A stretch of 64,000 bases of DNA from Siphonodentalium dalli (GCA_032622095.1 CP136064.1:150041819-150105818); one strand, 5' to 3'. Counted from the first letter of the stretch, positions 54,001 through 56,858 are shown. The notes: generated from the sequence alone by a model not told the origin. A program made the numbers and translations.

Positions 54001-56267
54001 TATTCCTACATTTTTAGGTCAATTTTTTAAAAACGTGGCACAGATATTTAGTACCATGGGAAATTGTGCACCTGCGATTATGACGTCTGTCCGACTTTTT
54101 TTGGTGGAGTTATCCCCCTTTTTCGACTTAGAAATGTTTTTGGCAACATGCATAATTTTGTCCGAGCTTTTATTCCTACATTTTTCGGTCAATGTTTTTT
54201 AATCTTGGCACTGATATTTAGTACCATGGGAACCTGTGCACCTGCGATTATGACGTCTGTCCGACATTTTTGTGTGGATTATTCCCCTTTTTTTATTTAG
54301 AATTTTTTTCACAACATGCATGATTTTGTCCAAGCTTTTATTCCAACATTTTTCAGTCAATAGGTTTAAGATTAGGGTTATGGTTGTACACCTGCAATGG
54401 GAACTGTTATTTTATTATTTTAACTAAATGTTTACTGACATGTGAAACATCTTTGTATTTTAAAATCAGGGGGGTATCCGTAGTCCCATTGGGACAGTCA
54501 CACCTCTAGTTTTAACTAAATGTTTACTGACATGTGAAATATCTTAGTATTTTAAAAACAGGGGGGTATCCGTAGTCCCATTGGGACAGTCACACACCTA
54601 GTTAATTCCTAAATATCATATCATATCATATACTTTGATAATTGATTATTTGCCCATTTATAGTAGTTACTTGATTCTCATTGATTCGTTTACAAGAATG
54701 TTGAGTCTCAGCTAATAAAGTCAACAATAAACAGCCTGTTTTCTTATAGCTAAATATTTATATAAGTTTTGGTATCCCAACATGATCCGAACTTTAATAT
54801 ACTATTCGAAGTGATGCATCATGACATCAGCTGCGTATTATGCAATTATTTTTATGAAATGAGACTTCCCAAAAAACATTTTAGTTTTATATAGTAACTA
54901 GCAGATTAGCCTGCCACTGGCGGGATTGGTCCCATGACTTTGGTCGATCCATTAATTTTGTTTTTCAAGGTAACCCCGTACGTCGCTGCCACCGCTGATG
55001 CCCGAAATATTGCCCAAGGTCATTTGCGGGCACCCGTGTCAAGGTCATGTTGGGTGGACAAAATAACCCGACAAAAATATTTCCCGTCCCGAGTTGACCA
55101 TACATAACAAATTTCACATCGATGTCACCGCTGACTACCGAGATATCAGCCAAGGTCATTTGTGGGTACCCGTTTCAAGGTCAAGGTCAACTCGGGCGGA
55201 CAAACTGGCCCAACGAAAATCTCCCCCGTCCCTTGGAACCCCTAAGTACAAAATTTCGTCTCAATATCCCCAGTTTCCGATCGAGACGGTCAAATGCCGT
55301 ATTTTCACTAAAGTAGATAAACGCTCTTTAATAGCGACGCCTCATATACAGACGCTCATTAATTATCACGCGATTAACCCATCACGGTGGTAGTTGCAGG
55401 ATGAAGGAGTGGAAAAACTGACCCGATGAAAATCTCCCCCGTTCCTAGGAAGCCCTAAGTACGTAAGAATCACACAACACGCTCATGTCTGGATACATAC
55501 GCTCACGCCCGGACACAGACGTAAGAATCACATTACACGCATACACTCTTTATCAACGACACTGTGGATACAAACGCTCTTTAACTATCAACGCGATTAA
55601 TCCCACAGTGCCGTTTTATGTGACTGAGAGTGGAGAACAGGGACTCTGAGCTTCTCCAAAACGCCGCGATGACCATTCCCGTGGGTTTTTACCCTTAGAT
55701 GGGAAGTTTGGTCTCGATCGGTGCAGCCGTTTTCAAGTCTATAAAGGACACACATATATATATACGGAAGTCTCAAATTATATAGTAGATAATATTACTA
55801 TAAACTAAAATGTTACTGTAATATGTTAGATAAATCTGTTATCATCATGCACCCAGTAACTTCCCATGTTGGCTTGTTGTATTCTCTGGGTTGTGTATTG
55901 ACTGCTGCACCCCCTGGAATCACTGACGTACTACCCAGAAAACGAAGGTCACCTTTAATACATATCTCAGAAACAATATTAACATAAACTGTATTTCTCC
56001 TGGGTATCGTGAGCTGAGTTTTGTGATTTTGCCAGACATATAACATTACGTCATGCTGTTGAAACTCAGTTGTAGTATTTTTTTCTAATTTTCAGAGGAA
56101 AACAATATCCTAATATTTATAAAGTATATATGTTTTTAAAAAAGGGTCATCAGAGATATGTGGTCATAGATATTGTTGGATGTTCAGTGTTACCATAATT
56201 TTATCACTTTAGTTAATACTGCTTTCTTCTTTTTATTCCAGTTTGGGCAGTATCAGAGAACTCGTAG
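2972..56267 (+). CDS. VAMP: Neuronal-type synaptobrevin/VAMP gene (v-SNARE), split over many exons, 5' end missing
   Basis: Joined exons encode a Pro/Gly-rich N-terminus, a complete R-SNARE motif (from [13 protein letters not shown] through [17 protein letters not shown] and [19 protein letters not shown]), the basic-aromatic juxtamembrane [12 protein letters not shown], one transmembrane helix and an eight-residue tail. This is the synaptic-vesicle v-SNARE that zippers with syntaxin and SNAP-25 to drive exocytosis; the central-layer arginine is the R of VLERDQ. Exon phases are consistent throughout (2-2, 2-2, 2-0, 0-1, 1-0, 0-1, 1-stop). SNARE-exon identity to animal VAMP2/n-Syb is unmistakable by eye. 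The initiator ATG was not found. The first seen exon starts with one base completing a split codon, and vertebrate VAMP2 has a first exon coding only Met-Ser, so exon 1 is probably upstream. The span includes two alternative helix exons and up to three last exons, listed separately. Introns reach about 14 kb and are full of transposons. Confidence 0.95.
4162..4203 (+). CDS. VAMP: VAMP 42-nt Pro/Gly-rich exon
   Basis: It encodes [14 protein letters not shown], the last Pro codon being completed by the first base of the exon at 18392. The acceptor is ccatcag and the donor gtaagt is perfect. NPQ..GPGGPP-type sequence is characteristic of mollusc VAMP N-termini (from memory of the family). The exon is 42 nt, phase 2-2, so it too is frame-neutral if skipped. 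It lies about 14 kb from the next exon, across two transposon clusters. Confidence 0.85.
4353..4560 (+). mobile_element. TATACCC-family Helentron-like fragment
   Basis: A TTATACCC start, GGGTT counter-arm, GTCTGTCC/GTCTGTC tract and then CAACTTTGTCCGAGC..ATTCCTACAT match the head and first unit of the elements at 53066 and 53735. It is truncated after about 200 bp. Confidence 0.6.
4855..4947. mobile_element. Half of a TTAA-type MITE, split by the element at 4948
   Basis: The stretch from CCCTTTCTATACTAAA through GATGAGTAGTTCC to GTTCAGATAATAAGTT is the reverse complement of the right end of the MITE at 12033-12284. The sequence resumes after 10705 with GAACTTATTATCTGAAC, so the Helentron-like element inserted inside this MITE. 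Confidence 0.7.
5718..5725. repeat. hAT target-site duplication, left copy (GCCAGCAG)
   Basis: This 8-bp sequence precedes the left hAT terminus and is repeated exactly at 8425-8432 after the right terminus. Eight-bp duplications are the hAT hallmark. Confidence 0.95.
5976..6686 (+). pseudogene. hAT transposase, N-terminal part (BED zinc finger), frameshifted
   Basis: This 236-codon frame begins with a BED finger: W8 and aromatic F11/F12, then C22-x2-C25, H42-x4-H47. This DNA-binding domain is usual at the N-terminus of ZBED-like hAT transposases. Around residues 187-191, LTTDHWTS is the conserved stretch carrying the first catalytic Asp of the hAT RNase H-like fold. The frame ends early at 6686. 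Transposase sequence continues in another frame from about 6671 ([11 protein letters not shown], then VVSDNASNM), consistent with a one-base deletion near 6665-6686 in this copy. Closest relatives by eye are ZBED1-like hAT proteins. Confidence 0.9.
6671..7939 (+). pseudogene. hAT transposase, C-terminal part with hATC dimerisation region
   Basis: This is the continuation of the transposase after the frameshift; it is open in frame from at least 6671. VVSDNASNM carries the second catalytic Asp region, followed by [13 protein letters not shown] and [11 protein letters not shown], all standard hAT blocks. The C-terminus has FIWWQNN, then [10 protein letters not shown] (SER-x-FS motif) and the LNHNL tail of the hATC dimerisation domain. 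An acidic/Lys-rich insertion lies near residues 235-305. The rest of the ORF has no stop, so the single frameshift looks like the main lesion. Loss of activity is inferred from that break. Confidence 0.9.
8425..8432. repeat. hAT target-site duplication, right copy (GCCAGCAG)
   Basis: Exact match to 5718-5725. Confidence 0.95.
11472..11890. mobile_element. CAGGGTTTCC-ended MITE (hAT-like termini)
   Basis: It begins CAGGGTTTCC and ends GGAACCCTG, an inverted pair, with repeated CCTTGAAAA/GGCCT-type subterminal words. Such CAGGGTTCC-ended non-autonomous elements are common in animals. No clear 8-bp duplication was seen. Confidence 0.6.
12033..12284. mobile_element. TTAA-flanked MITE, CCCTTTCTMTACTAAA termini
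   Basis: TTAA lies at both ends (12033-12036, 12281-12284). The terminal inverted repeats read CCCTTTCTCTACTAAA and TTTAGTATAGAAAGGG. TTAA target sites with CCC-starting ends are typical of piggyBac-type elements. It has no ORF and is 252 bp. Confidence 0.8.
12690..13390 (+). mobile_element. GTGTACC-family Helentron-like element, degenerate 3' end
   Basis: The head TGTGTACCCATACCAT folds on TATGGTACACA (12690-12719), followed by a GTCTGTATGTCTGT tract and degenerate units with AACCAAATTTGGTATG and CAGATCAAGTT about 150 bp apart. CTGCCGATTGTGATC near 13180 resembles the family's 3' stem-loop but runs into a (TC)n tract (13196-13222). The outer 3' boundary is uncertain. Confidence 0.6.
13196..13222. 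repeat. (TC)n microsatellite
   Basis: About 13 TC dinucleotides, lying where the 3' CTCTCGTT terminus of a GTGTACC-family element would be expected. Confidence 0.9.
13766..13903. repeat. Short fold-back repeat
   Basis: CATGACCTGGGATGTGGGA.. at the left pairs with ..TGCCCACATCCTAGGTCATG at the right, with arms of roughly 28 bp. The ORFs seen on both strands here are a by-product of the palindrome. Confidence 0.75.
14457..16586 (+). mobile_element. Second AGCTCAAC-family Helentron-like element
   Basis: It has the same head, tandem units and 3' end as the element at 4948, is bounded by T on both sides, and is 2130 bp. The last about 130 bp (16458-16586) are almost identical to 10576-10705. A block at about 15886-16095 is near-identical to 9530-9745, including its unusual CAGGATACATGTCGTAAC variant. 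This implies recent common origin or gene conversion between the two arrays. Confidence 0.8.
17018..17529. mobile_element. Two CCCTTTCATGA-ended MITEs in inverted pair
   Basis: AACCCTTTCATGAC occurs at 17018 and about 17280, and CATGGAAGGGTTAA at the right end. The two halves are inverted copies, each with an inner palindrome built on TTATATATGCGAGTCTCCC and GCCTCGCATATATGAGAG. Related copies lie at 30606-30901, 32806-33053 and 42767. Confidence 0.75.
17530..18391. other. VAMP intron sequence without gene
   Basis: AT-rich DNA with poly-T runs and inverted CTGTTACAGT/ACTGTAACAG words at about 18050 and 18215. These resemble 21659-21700, suggesting an old repeat. The last bases form the acceptor (tttatttacag) of the next exon. 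Confidence 0.5.
18392..18476 (+). CDS. VAMP: VAMP exon: end of N-terminal region and start of SNARE motif
   Basis: 85 nt. The first base completes a Pro codon, then 28 codons encode [17 protein letters not shown] and [11 protein letters not shown], ending in phase 0. [11 protein letters not shown] is the near-invariant start of the VAMP2/n-Syb R-SNARE helix. The acceptor tttatttacag and a gttagt donor flank it. The intron position after QVDE matches my recollection of animal VAMP genes. Confidence 0.97.
18477..20204. other. VAMP intron, no recognisable element
   Basis: Single-copy-looking AT-rich DNA. A 173-codon open frame on the minus strand (19026-19547) has no recognised domain and lies wholly in the intron. 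The acceptor tttctttttcag ends it. Confidence 0.6.
20205..20283 (+). CDS. VAMP: VAMP exon: central SNARE motif
   Basis: 79 nt, phase 0 to 1, encoding [19 protein letters not shown] and SELDDRA. It contains the zero-layer Arg (VLERDQ) that pairs with three Gln of the partner SNAREs. It is almost identical to vertebrate VAMP2 in this stretch. Splice sites are ttctttttcag and gtatga. Confidence 0.98.
20315..20470 (+). mobile_element. Decayed AGCTCACC-family fragment
   Basis: AAGTCTCCGATGGAGCAATAGTCATC, here broken by substitutions, followed by GTCCATCCAATCATCC and TCTTCTCCAGAACCA, parallels the head and first unit at 23251. Confidence 0.45.
20808..20887 (+). CDS. VAMP: VAMP exon: C-terminal SNARE motif and juxtamembrane region
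   Basis: 80 nt, phase 1 to 0. The first two bases complete an Asp codon, then [19 protein letters not shown] and YWWKNCK. The GASQFE stretch and the Lys/Arg-Trp-Trp membrane-proximal segment are invariant in synaptic VAMPs. The Cys in KNCK is a plausible S-acylation site at the membrane edge. Ending exactly in phase 0 before the helix sets up the interchangeable downstream exons. The acceptor is a T-run plus ag; the donor is gtaaat. Confidence 0.98.
20888..21980. other. VAMP intron, scattered decayed repeats
   Basis: It holds a fragment resembling the Helentron units (ATCCTCATGAAATTTGTCATGG near 21427, split here by degeneracy), a poly-G run at 21596-21610 and repeat words shared with about 61330 (GAAGCCCTTGAGTCC). 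A 148-codon frame at 21100-21546 includes repeat sequence and is not supported as a gene. Confidence 0.5.
22231..22526. repeat. Fold-back repeat
   Basis: GCAATTATCGCAATAC..AGGGGAACAC at the left pairs with GTGTTCCCCT..GTATTGCGATAATTGC at the right, with an AT-rich centre. Confidence 0.75.
23247..23800 (+). mobile_element. AGCTCACC-family Helentron-like fragment
   Basis: The hairpin head AGCTCACCTGAGAC-GAA-GTCTCCGGTGGAGCT (arms given split) starts at 23251. Then come TATAGTCATC, a (GTCC)n tract at 23302-23335, and units about 155 bp apart with ATTTGGTATGGA and CAGATTTGTTCAAATGGGGTCA. No 3' terminus was found; it fades into poly-T. Confidence 0.7.
24229..24635. repeat. Composite fold-back: two palindromes around a unique centre
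   Basis: Outer CTGACATTTGCAGAATGAGG and its inverse CCTCATTCTGCAAAAGTCAG enclose two palindromes (24236-24324, 24528-24617) built on GAGGTCC..GAGGGTGAATTTRGTGATG. The centre carries GTGCCCAATGGGTGCAC. A second copy lies in the opposite orientation at 62024-62350. Confidence 0.8.
24694..25560 (+). mobile_element. Chimeric Helentron-like fragment: TATACCC head with AGCTCACC-type units
   Basis: ATTATACCCTGATTTGCAAAG, a G-run (24720-24735), TATATTGGATTGAATTTGTC and CCGTCCATCC make a TATACCC-type head. The following units (CATCAGGCCTATTTAGCT, GGTATGGAGGGTCCTTTGG, CAGATTTGT) belong to the AGCTCACC family seen at 23247. Confidence 0.55.
25560..26761. other. hAT copy 2 interior, unassigned
   Basis: Mostly unique-looking AT-rich sequence. 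There is a short fold-back near 25880-25945 (GTGGGCAATTTCA.. pairing with ..TGAAATTACCCAC, imperfect). The stretch from about 26450 is richer in CG and probably belongs to the original hAT. Confidence 0.45.
26762..26872 (-). pseudogene. hAT transposase N-terminal remnant (half BED finger)
   Basis: The minus-strand ATG at 26872 opens a 36-codon frame containing [11 protein letters not shown] and KCAACNIC, the aromatic segment and CxxC of a BED finger. A stop follows at 26762-26764 before the His pair. The sequence is different from, but alignable to, the start of the transposase at 5976. It could instead be a first exon with a donor just inside, but no downstream transposase was found. Confidence 0.75.
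27114..27665. other. VAMP intron before helix exon A
   Basis: It holds a tandem of short CCTGCCTCCCGC/AAAACCTGACTCCCGG repeats (27200-27340) and the right member of the inverted pair at 27357-27394. The end gives the acceptor ttatgctaacag. Confidence 0.5.
27666..27717 (+). CDS. VAMP: VAMP transmembrane exon A (alternative)
   Basis: 52 nt, phase 0 to 1, encoding [17 protein letters not shown] plus one base of the next codon. It continues KNCK with the VAMP-typical MM start and a full 17-residue hydrophobic helix. The acceptor is ctaacag and the donor gtaagt is perfect. Its twin, exon B, has the same length and phase 3.8 kb downstream. Including both (104 nt) would shift the frame, so they should be mutually exclusive. 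Confidence 0.95.
27718..28500. other. VAMP intron, unique-looking
   Basis: AT-rich and without recognisable elements until the MITE at 28501. Retention of this intron after exon A would add KFGQCHQVL and a stop. Confidence 0.5.
28501..29200. mobile_element. TTAA-flanked MITE with internal duplication
   Basis: TTAACCCTTTGAACCC at 28501 and GGGTTCAAATGGTTAA ending at 29200 are inverted ends with TTAA. Inside, two imperfect direct copies of about 165 bp (about 28740 and 28908) share TTCTCAAAAT.TGCATCTG and CTGTCACCA.TTTGGCTGC-like words. The two minus-strand open frames here (95 and 115 codons) are these copies read in the same frame. They share D-A-D/Y-F-E-like residues, so a decayed coding origin is possible. 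Confidence 0.7.
29201..30599. other. VAMP intron
   Basis: A weak fold-back at about 29230-29352 (GCATTCACAAAC..GTTTGTGAATGC) and otherwise unique AT-rich DNA. At 30240 a good acceptor (ctgtttttcag) is followed by a phase-compatible nine-codon tail ending in TGA, noted as a weak alternative last exon. A decayed TTAA MITE end (CATGGAAGGGTTAA) closes at 30603. Confidence 0.4.
30606..30901. mobile_element. TTAA-flanked MITE, CCCTTCCATGAC termini
   Basis: TTAACCCTTCCATGAC at the left and GTCATGAAAGGGTTAA at the right, 296 bp. The inner palindrome uses TATATGTGAGTCTCCC. A 32-bp direct duplication (GGAACTTTAATGTTGCACC..) lies near the right end. Confidence 0.8.
30902..31489. other. VAMP intron before helix exon B
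   Basis: Unique AT-rich DNA. An acceptor (tttttttacttgcag) at 31344 is followed by four phase-compatible codons and TAA. It is not VAMP-like, so it is left unannotated. Confidence 0.4.
31490..31541 (+). CDS. VAMP: VAMP transmembrane exon B (alternative)
   Basis: 52 nt, phase 0 to 1, encoding [17 protein letters not shown] plus one base of the next codon. Length, phases and the closing I-I-I-I run equal those of exon A, but the N-terminal half of the helix differs ([10 protein letters not shown] against [10 protein letters not shown]): no glycines, more leucine and a Trp. The acceptor catttcag and the donor gtgagt are strong. A tandem exon duplication with divergence is the simplest origin. 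Confidence 0.92.
31542..32318. other. VAMP intron
   Basis: AT-rich with a G-run at 31833-31846; no elements recognised. Confidence 0.5.
32319..32428. repeat. Fold-back repeat
   Basis: CCAAGAACT..GTGGGTTTGGATTCTC-type arms: the left arm contains GGGTTTGGATTCTCA and the right arm TGAGAATCCAAACCC, with outer CCAAGAACT/AGTTCTTGG. Confidence 0.8.
32806..33053. mobile_element. TTAA-flanked MITE, CCCTTTCATGA family
   Basis: TTAACCCTTTCATGATGGG at 32806 and TTCATGGAAGG..TTAA at the right, with the inner TATATGTGAGTCTCCC palindrome, as at 17018 and 30606. Confidence 0.75.
33559..35598. mobile_element. Large (about 2 kb) fold-back element inside a TTAA MITE frame
   Basis: TTAACCCTTTCTATACTAAA at the left and a right end (GTATTTAGTCAAGAAAGGGTTAA, imperfect) match the 252-bp MITE at 12033. 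Inside, arms of about 500 bp (about 33700-34215 and 34930-35455) are inverted copies: for example GACTAGAATCCCAA with TTGGGATTCTAGTC, and CACCAGGCAAGATGGTGTCC with a partner near 35335. The centre holds a second palindrome (34734-34785, CCACCACC). No ORF was seen. Confidence 0.8.
36058..36086. repeat. Poly-C tract
   Basis: 29 consecutive C. Its length in the assembly may be unreliable. Confidence 0.9.
36130..36366. repeat. Small fold-back related to the 33.7-35.4 kb arms
   Basis: AAGATGGCGTCAAACA at the left pairs with TGTTTGATGCCATCTT at the right. GTATATATTTTTGTGAAG and ATAATGCCACCTTTT are shared with 33935-33980. Confidence 0.75.
36369..38901 (+). mobile_element. GTGTACC-family Helentron-like element, both ends present
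   Basis: The hairpin head TGTACCCATACCATGTATGGTACA starts at 36369 (written here only to its limits), followed by GTCCGTCTGTCTG, a second partial head at about 36720, and decayed units with ACCAAATTTGGTATGTGA. The 3' end has GTATGGGT (inverse of ACCCATAC in the head), then stem-loop GCCGATCATGATCGGC (38880-38895) and CTCTCG before T. The layout equals that of the AGCTCAAC family. Confidence 0.7.
38902..39727. other. VAMP intron before last exon 1
   Basis: No element recognised. It ends in an excellent pyrimidine tract and cctgacag. Confidence 0.5.
39728..39753 (+). CDS. VAMP: VAMP alternative last exon 1 (tail VWVATSYS)
   Basis: The acceptor ttgttcttttttttcctgacag is followed by two bases that complete a Val codon after either helix exon, then W-V-A-T-S-Y-S and TAA. 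VW-A-T-S is the typical mollusc synaptobrevin C-terminus as I recall it. The coding part is exactly as long (26 nt with stop) as the other two candidates. A possible AATAAA lies far downstream at 41495. Confidence 0.8.
39754..40139. other. Possible 3' UTR of last exon 1
   Basis: No ORF or element; AT-rich. No close AATAAA was seen. Confidence 0.35.
40140..40685 (+). mobile_element. Old AGCTCAAC-family copy, 5' head missing
   Basis: AACATGGACACTAGCAGCCATCTTGG-type units (here diverged), CTTTGCATGACTAAATCC and a terminal GTTGACACTGACACTTT match the outer element at 43268-45525. Divergence is high. Confidence 0.65.
40686..42027. other. VAMP intron
   Basis: No element recognised; candidate polyadenylation signal AATAAA at 41495-41500. 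It ends in the acceptor tatttttcattgtgcag. Confidence 0.45.
42028..42053 (+). CDS. VAMP: VAMP alternative last exon 2 (tail VYLYNKFG), candidate
   Basis: The acceptor ctatttttcattgtgcag is followed, in the phase required by both helix exons, by V-Y-L-Y-N-K-F-G and TAA. The eight-codon length matches the other two tails, and VY resembles the vertebrate VAMP2 ending VYFST. AATAAA follows about 300 bp later (42351-42356). There is no transcript evidence. Short in-phase tails can arise by chance, so this is less certain than exons at 39728 and 56242. Confidence 0.55.
42351..42356 (+). promoter_or_regulatory. Candidate polyadenylation signal for last exon 2
   Basis: AATAAA lies 298 bp after the stop at 42053. 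Confidence 0.35.
42515..43014 (+). mobile_element. Short GTGTACC-family Helentron-like element with MITE insertion
   Basis: Head TGTGTACCCATACCATAG.., GTCTGTCTGTCC tract, one unit (ACCAAATTTTGTATGTG), then a CCCGTCATGATTGG MITE half from 42767. It closes with the 3' stem-loop GCCGATCGTGATTGGC and CTCTCG at 43014. Its 3' 240 bp parallel 2630-2908. Confidence 0.65.
43268..45525 (+). mobile_element. Outer AGCTCAAC-family Helentron-like element
   Basis: A decayed head AGCTCAACATGACAAAGTAAAGTTTGAGCT (split by its loop) starts at 43268. After the inner element (43398-45026) its units resume with CCGAAATTCATT. It ends with AAGTTGAGCT, a GTGTCATTGACA stem and TTTTC at 45525. Units resemble the old copy at 40140. 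Confidence 0.7.
43398..45026 (+). mobile_element. Inner AGCTCAAC-family element nested in the outer one, with internal duplication
   Basis: The head at 43398 follows a T-run. Termini with AAGTTGAGCT plus stem-loop GTGTCATTGACAC and TTTCA occur at 44437 and 45026. The stretch of about 590 bp ending at 44437 is repeated almost unchanged up to 45026. Joining the flanks (GAGCCATCGATTTTT and TTCCGAAATT) restores outer-element sequence also seen at 40319, giving an empty-site match for insertion between Ts. Confidence 0.75.
45526..49850. other. VAMP intron, largely unique
   Basis: A short duplicated stretch (TTGTCTAAATGGTGAGTTTAATT, twice at about 45600-45670, with inverse TTTAGACAATG). An acceptor at 47050 (ctcatctcctgtag) opens an 18-codon in-phase tail not resembling VAMP. 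A 173-codon open frame at 48783-49304 begins with a hydrophobic stretch but has no recognised domain. C-run at 49653-49670. No supported gene. Confidence 0.5.
49856..50002. repeat. Fold-back repeat
   Basis: Left TATCTCAAACTCG..ATTTTATACGTAATTTATC pairs with right GATAAATTCCGTATAAAAT..GAGATC. The centre is GAGCCTCGG/CCTCGGCTC. Confidence 0.85.
50368..50782. mobile_element. MITE-like element, GGCCCTTACACAC termini
   Basis: GGCCCTTACACACGAC at the left pairs with GTGTATAAGGGCC at the right; the interior near the right end is GC-rich (GCCGTGTGCAAGC, GATACCCGCGG). The target duplication is not clear; Harbinger-type or hAT-type origin is possible. Confidence 0.6.
50914..51135. repeat. Fold-back repeat
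   Basis: Left CCATATTGAATTCATCCAGC..CCGCGGTTTAG pairs with right CTAAACCGCGG..GCTGGATGAATCCAATATGG, with outer GAGTC..GACTC. Confidence 0.9.
51488..51656. repeat. Fold-back repeat
   Basis: TTGGTTGTTTGATA.TATGGGCC at the left pairs with GGCCTAATATCAAACTAACCAA at the right. TTATTAATTAGATATGACGT inside repeats 51269-51290. Confidence 0.8.
51657..53065. other. VAMP intron, unique-looking
   Basis: AT-rich; a short tandem (CGATGTATATAGAAACT, twice at 52269-52303). No gene supported. Confidence 0.5.
53066..54601 (+). mobile_element. TATACCC-family Helentron-like tandem: two 5' modules and two 3' termini
   Basis: Heads at 53066 and 53735 fold as TATACCCC..CAAC-GAA-GTTAGGGG..GGTATA. Each is followed by CTGGAGTCAGCTTGTCCGTC, about three units 171 bp apart (GGCACAGATATTTAGTACC, GATTATGACGTCTGTCC) and the same closing GGGAACTGTTATTTTATTAT. 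Then two copies of a 92-bp 3' module follow: GGGGGGTAT (inverse of the head start), stem-loop GTCCCATTGGGAC (54483-54495 and 54575-54587) and a CTAG end (54509, 54601). CTAG endings and a subterminal hairpin are Helitron-type signatures. Confidence 0.8.
54900..55770 (+). mobile_element. Repeat with retroelement/SINE-like 3' tail
   Basis: More GC-rich than its surroundings. CTAGCAGATTAGCC opens it; two copies of CAAGGTCATTTG.GGG.ACCCGT lie about 140 bp apart. The end reads GGTCTCGATCGGTGCAGCCG, TTTTCAAGTCTATAAAGGAC and an AT/AC run, a form common at 3' ends of invertebrate non-LTR elements and SINEs. GAGACTTCC at 54861 and GGAAGTCTC near 55766 form an outer inverted pair. Class uncertain. Confidence 0.45.
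55771..56241. other. VAMP intron before last exon 3
   Basis: No element recognised. It ends with the acceptor ctttcttctttttattccag. Confidence 0.5.
56242..56267 (+). CDS. VAMP: VAMP last exon 3 (tail VWAVSENS)
   Basis: The acceptor cttctttttattccag is followed by two bases completing Val, then W-A-V-S-E-N-S and TAG. VWA at the luminal end of the helix is standard for invertebrate synaptobrevins. The coding length equals the other tails. If both helix exons were skipped, the same exon would be read in another frame as [16 protein letters not shown] and on to a stop at 56431-56433. That would give a soluble VAMP lacking its anchor (inference). AATAAA at 56594-56599 is a candidate poly(A) signal. 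Confidence 0.88.
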
Positions 56268-56593
56268 ATTCGACCACTATAGATATAGGAATAAAGATGA
56301 CCTGAAGACATGGGAAGGGAGGGTGGGAAATGTTTTGTTTTCTCAGTGTTCACACTATCATGTAGATACAAATCTCATCAACACTGATACATTGTTATTT
56401 AATTTCAAAAATATTATAATAACCTTTTGTTAAATATTTTGTTATTTATAGTATTTTATTCCAAACGATGATCTAAACCAATAGCCAACCTTCCATTGAG
56501 AGTGAACCTTATTATCACTGCCAAAAACCAAAAGGAGTTGATATTGGGACTACCGCCAAGTCTGAGATGATCCATAGGAGAAAACTGATGAAT

Positions 56594-56599
56594 AATAAA
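56594..56599 (+). promoter_or_regulatory. Candidate polyadenylation signal for last exon 3
   Basis: AATAAA lies 327 bp after the stop codon at 56267; other candidates occur near 57233 and 58498. Confidence 0.35.
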
Positions 56600-56644
56600 T
56601 CAATCAAGGTGATTGGCATTCTAACAAGTTCACTTTCTCCATCT

Positions 56645-56858
56645 AGTAACCCTTTGCTAACTAAATTCTCACTGGTGAGTAGCTACTTCATTCCCATTGA
56701 TTCATTTGTAGGGATGTTCAGCTAATAAGAAACAAACAGCCTTTGTGTCTCTATGCATGTTGTTTGTTCATAGTATCTCTAACATCCCTACAAATATGGA
56801 GAATGGACCATTCTGTTGTGTAGACTTTTAGAACTGAATGGAGGAATCAAAGGGTTAA
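56645..56858. mobile_element. MITE, CCCTTTGCTAACTAAATTC termini
   Basis: GTAACCCTTTGCTAACTAAA at the left and AATCAAAGGGTTAA at the right. Inner GTTCAGCTAATAAG resembles the 12033 MITE family. The left TTAA is degraded to GTAA. Confidence 0.6.

Noticed and set aside
53196-54300. Overlapping + strand frames with [13 protein letters not shown] repeats
   Set aside because: Product of the 171-bp repeat unit in the TATACCC element.
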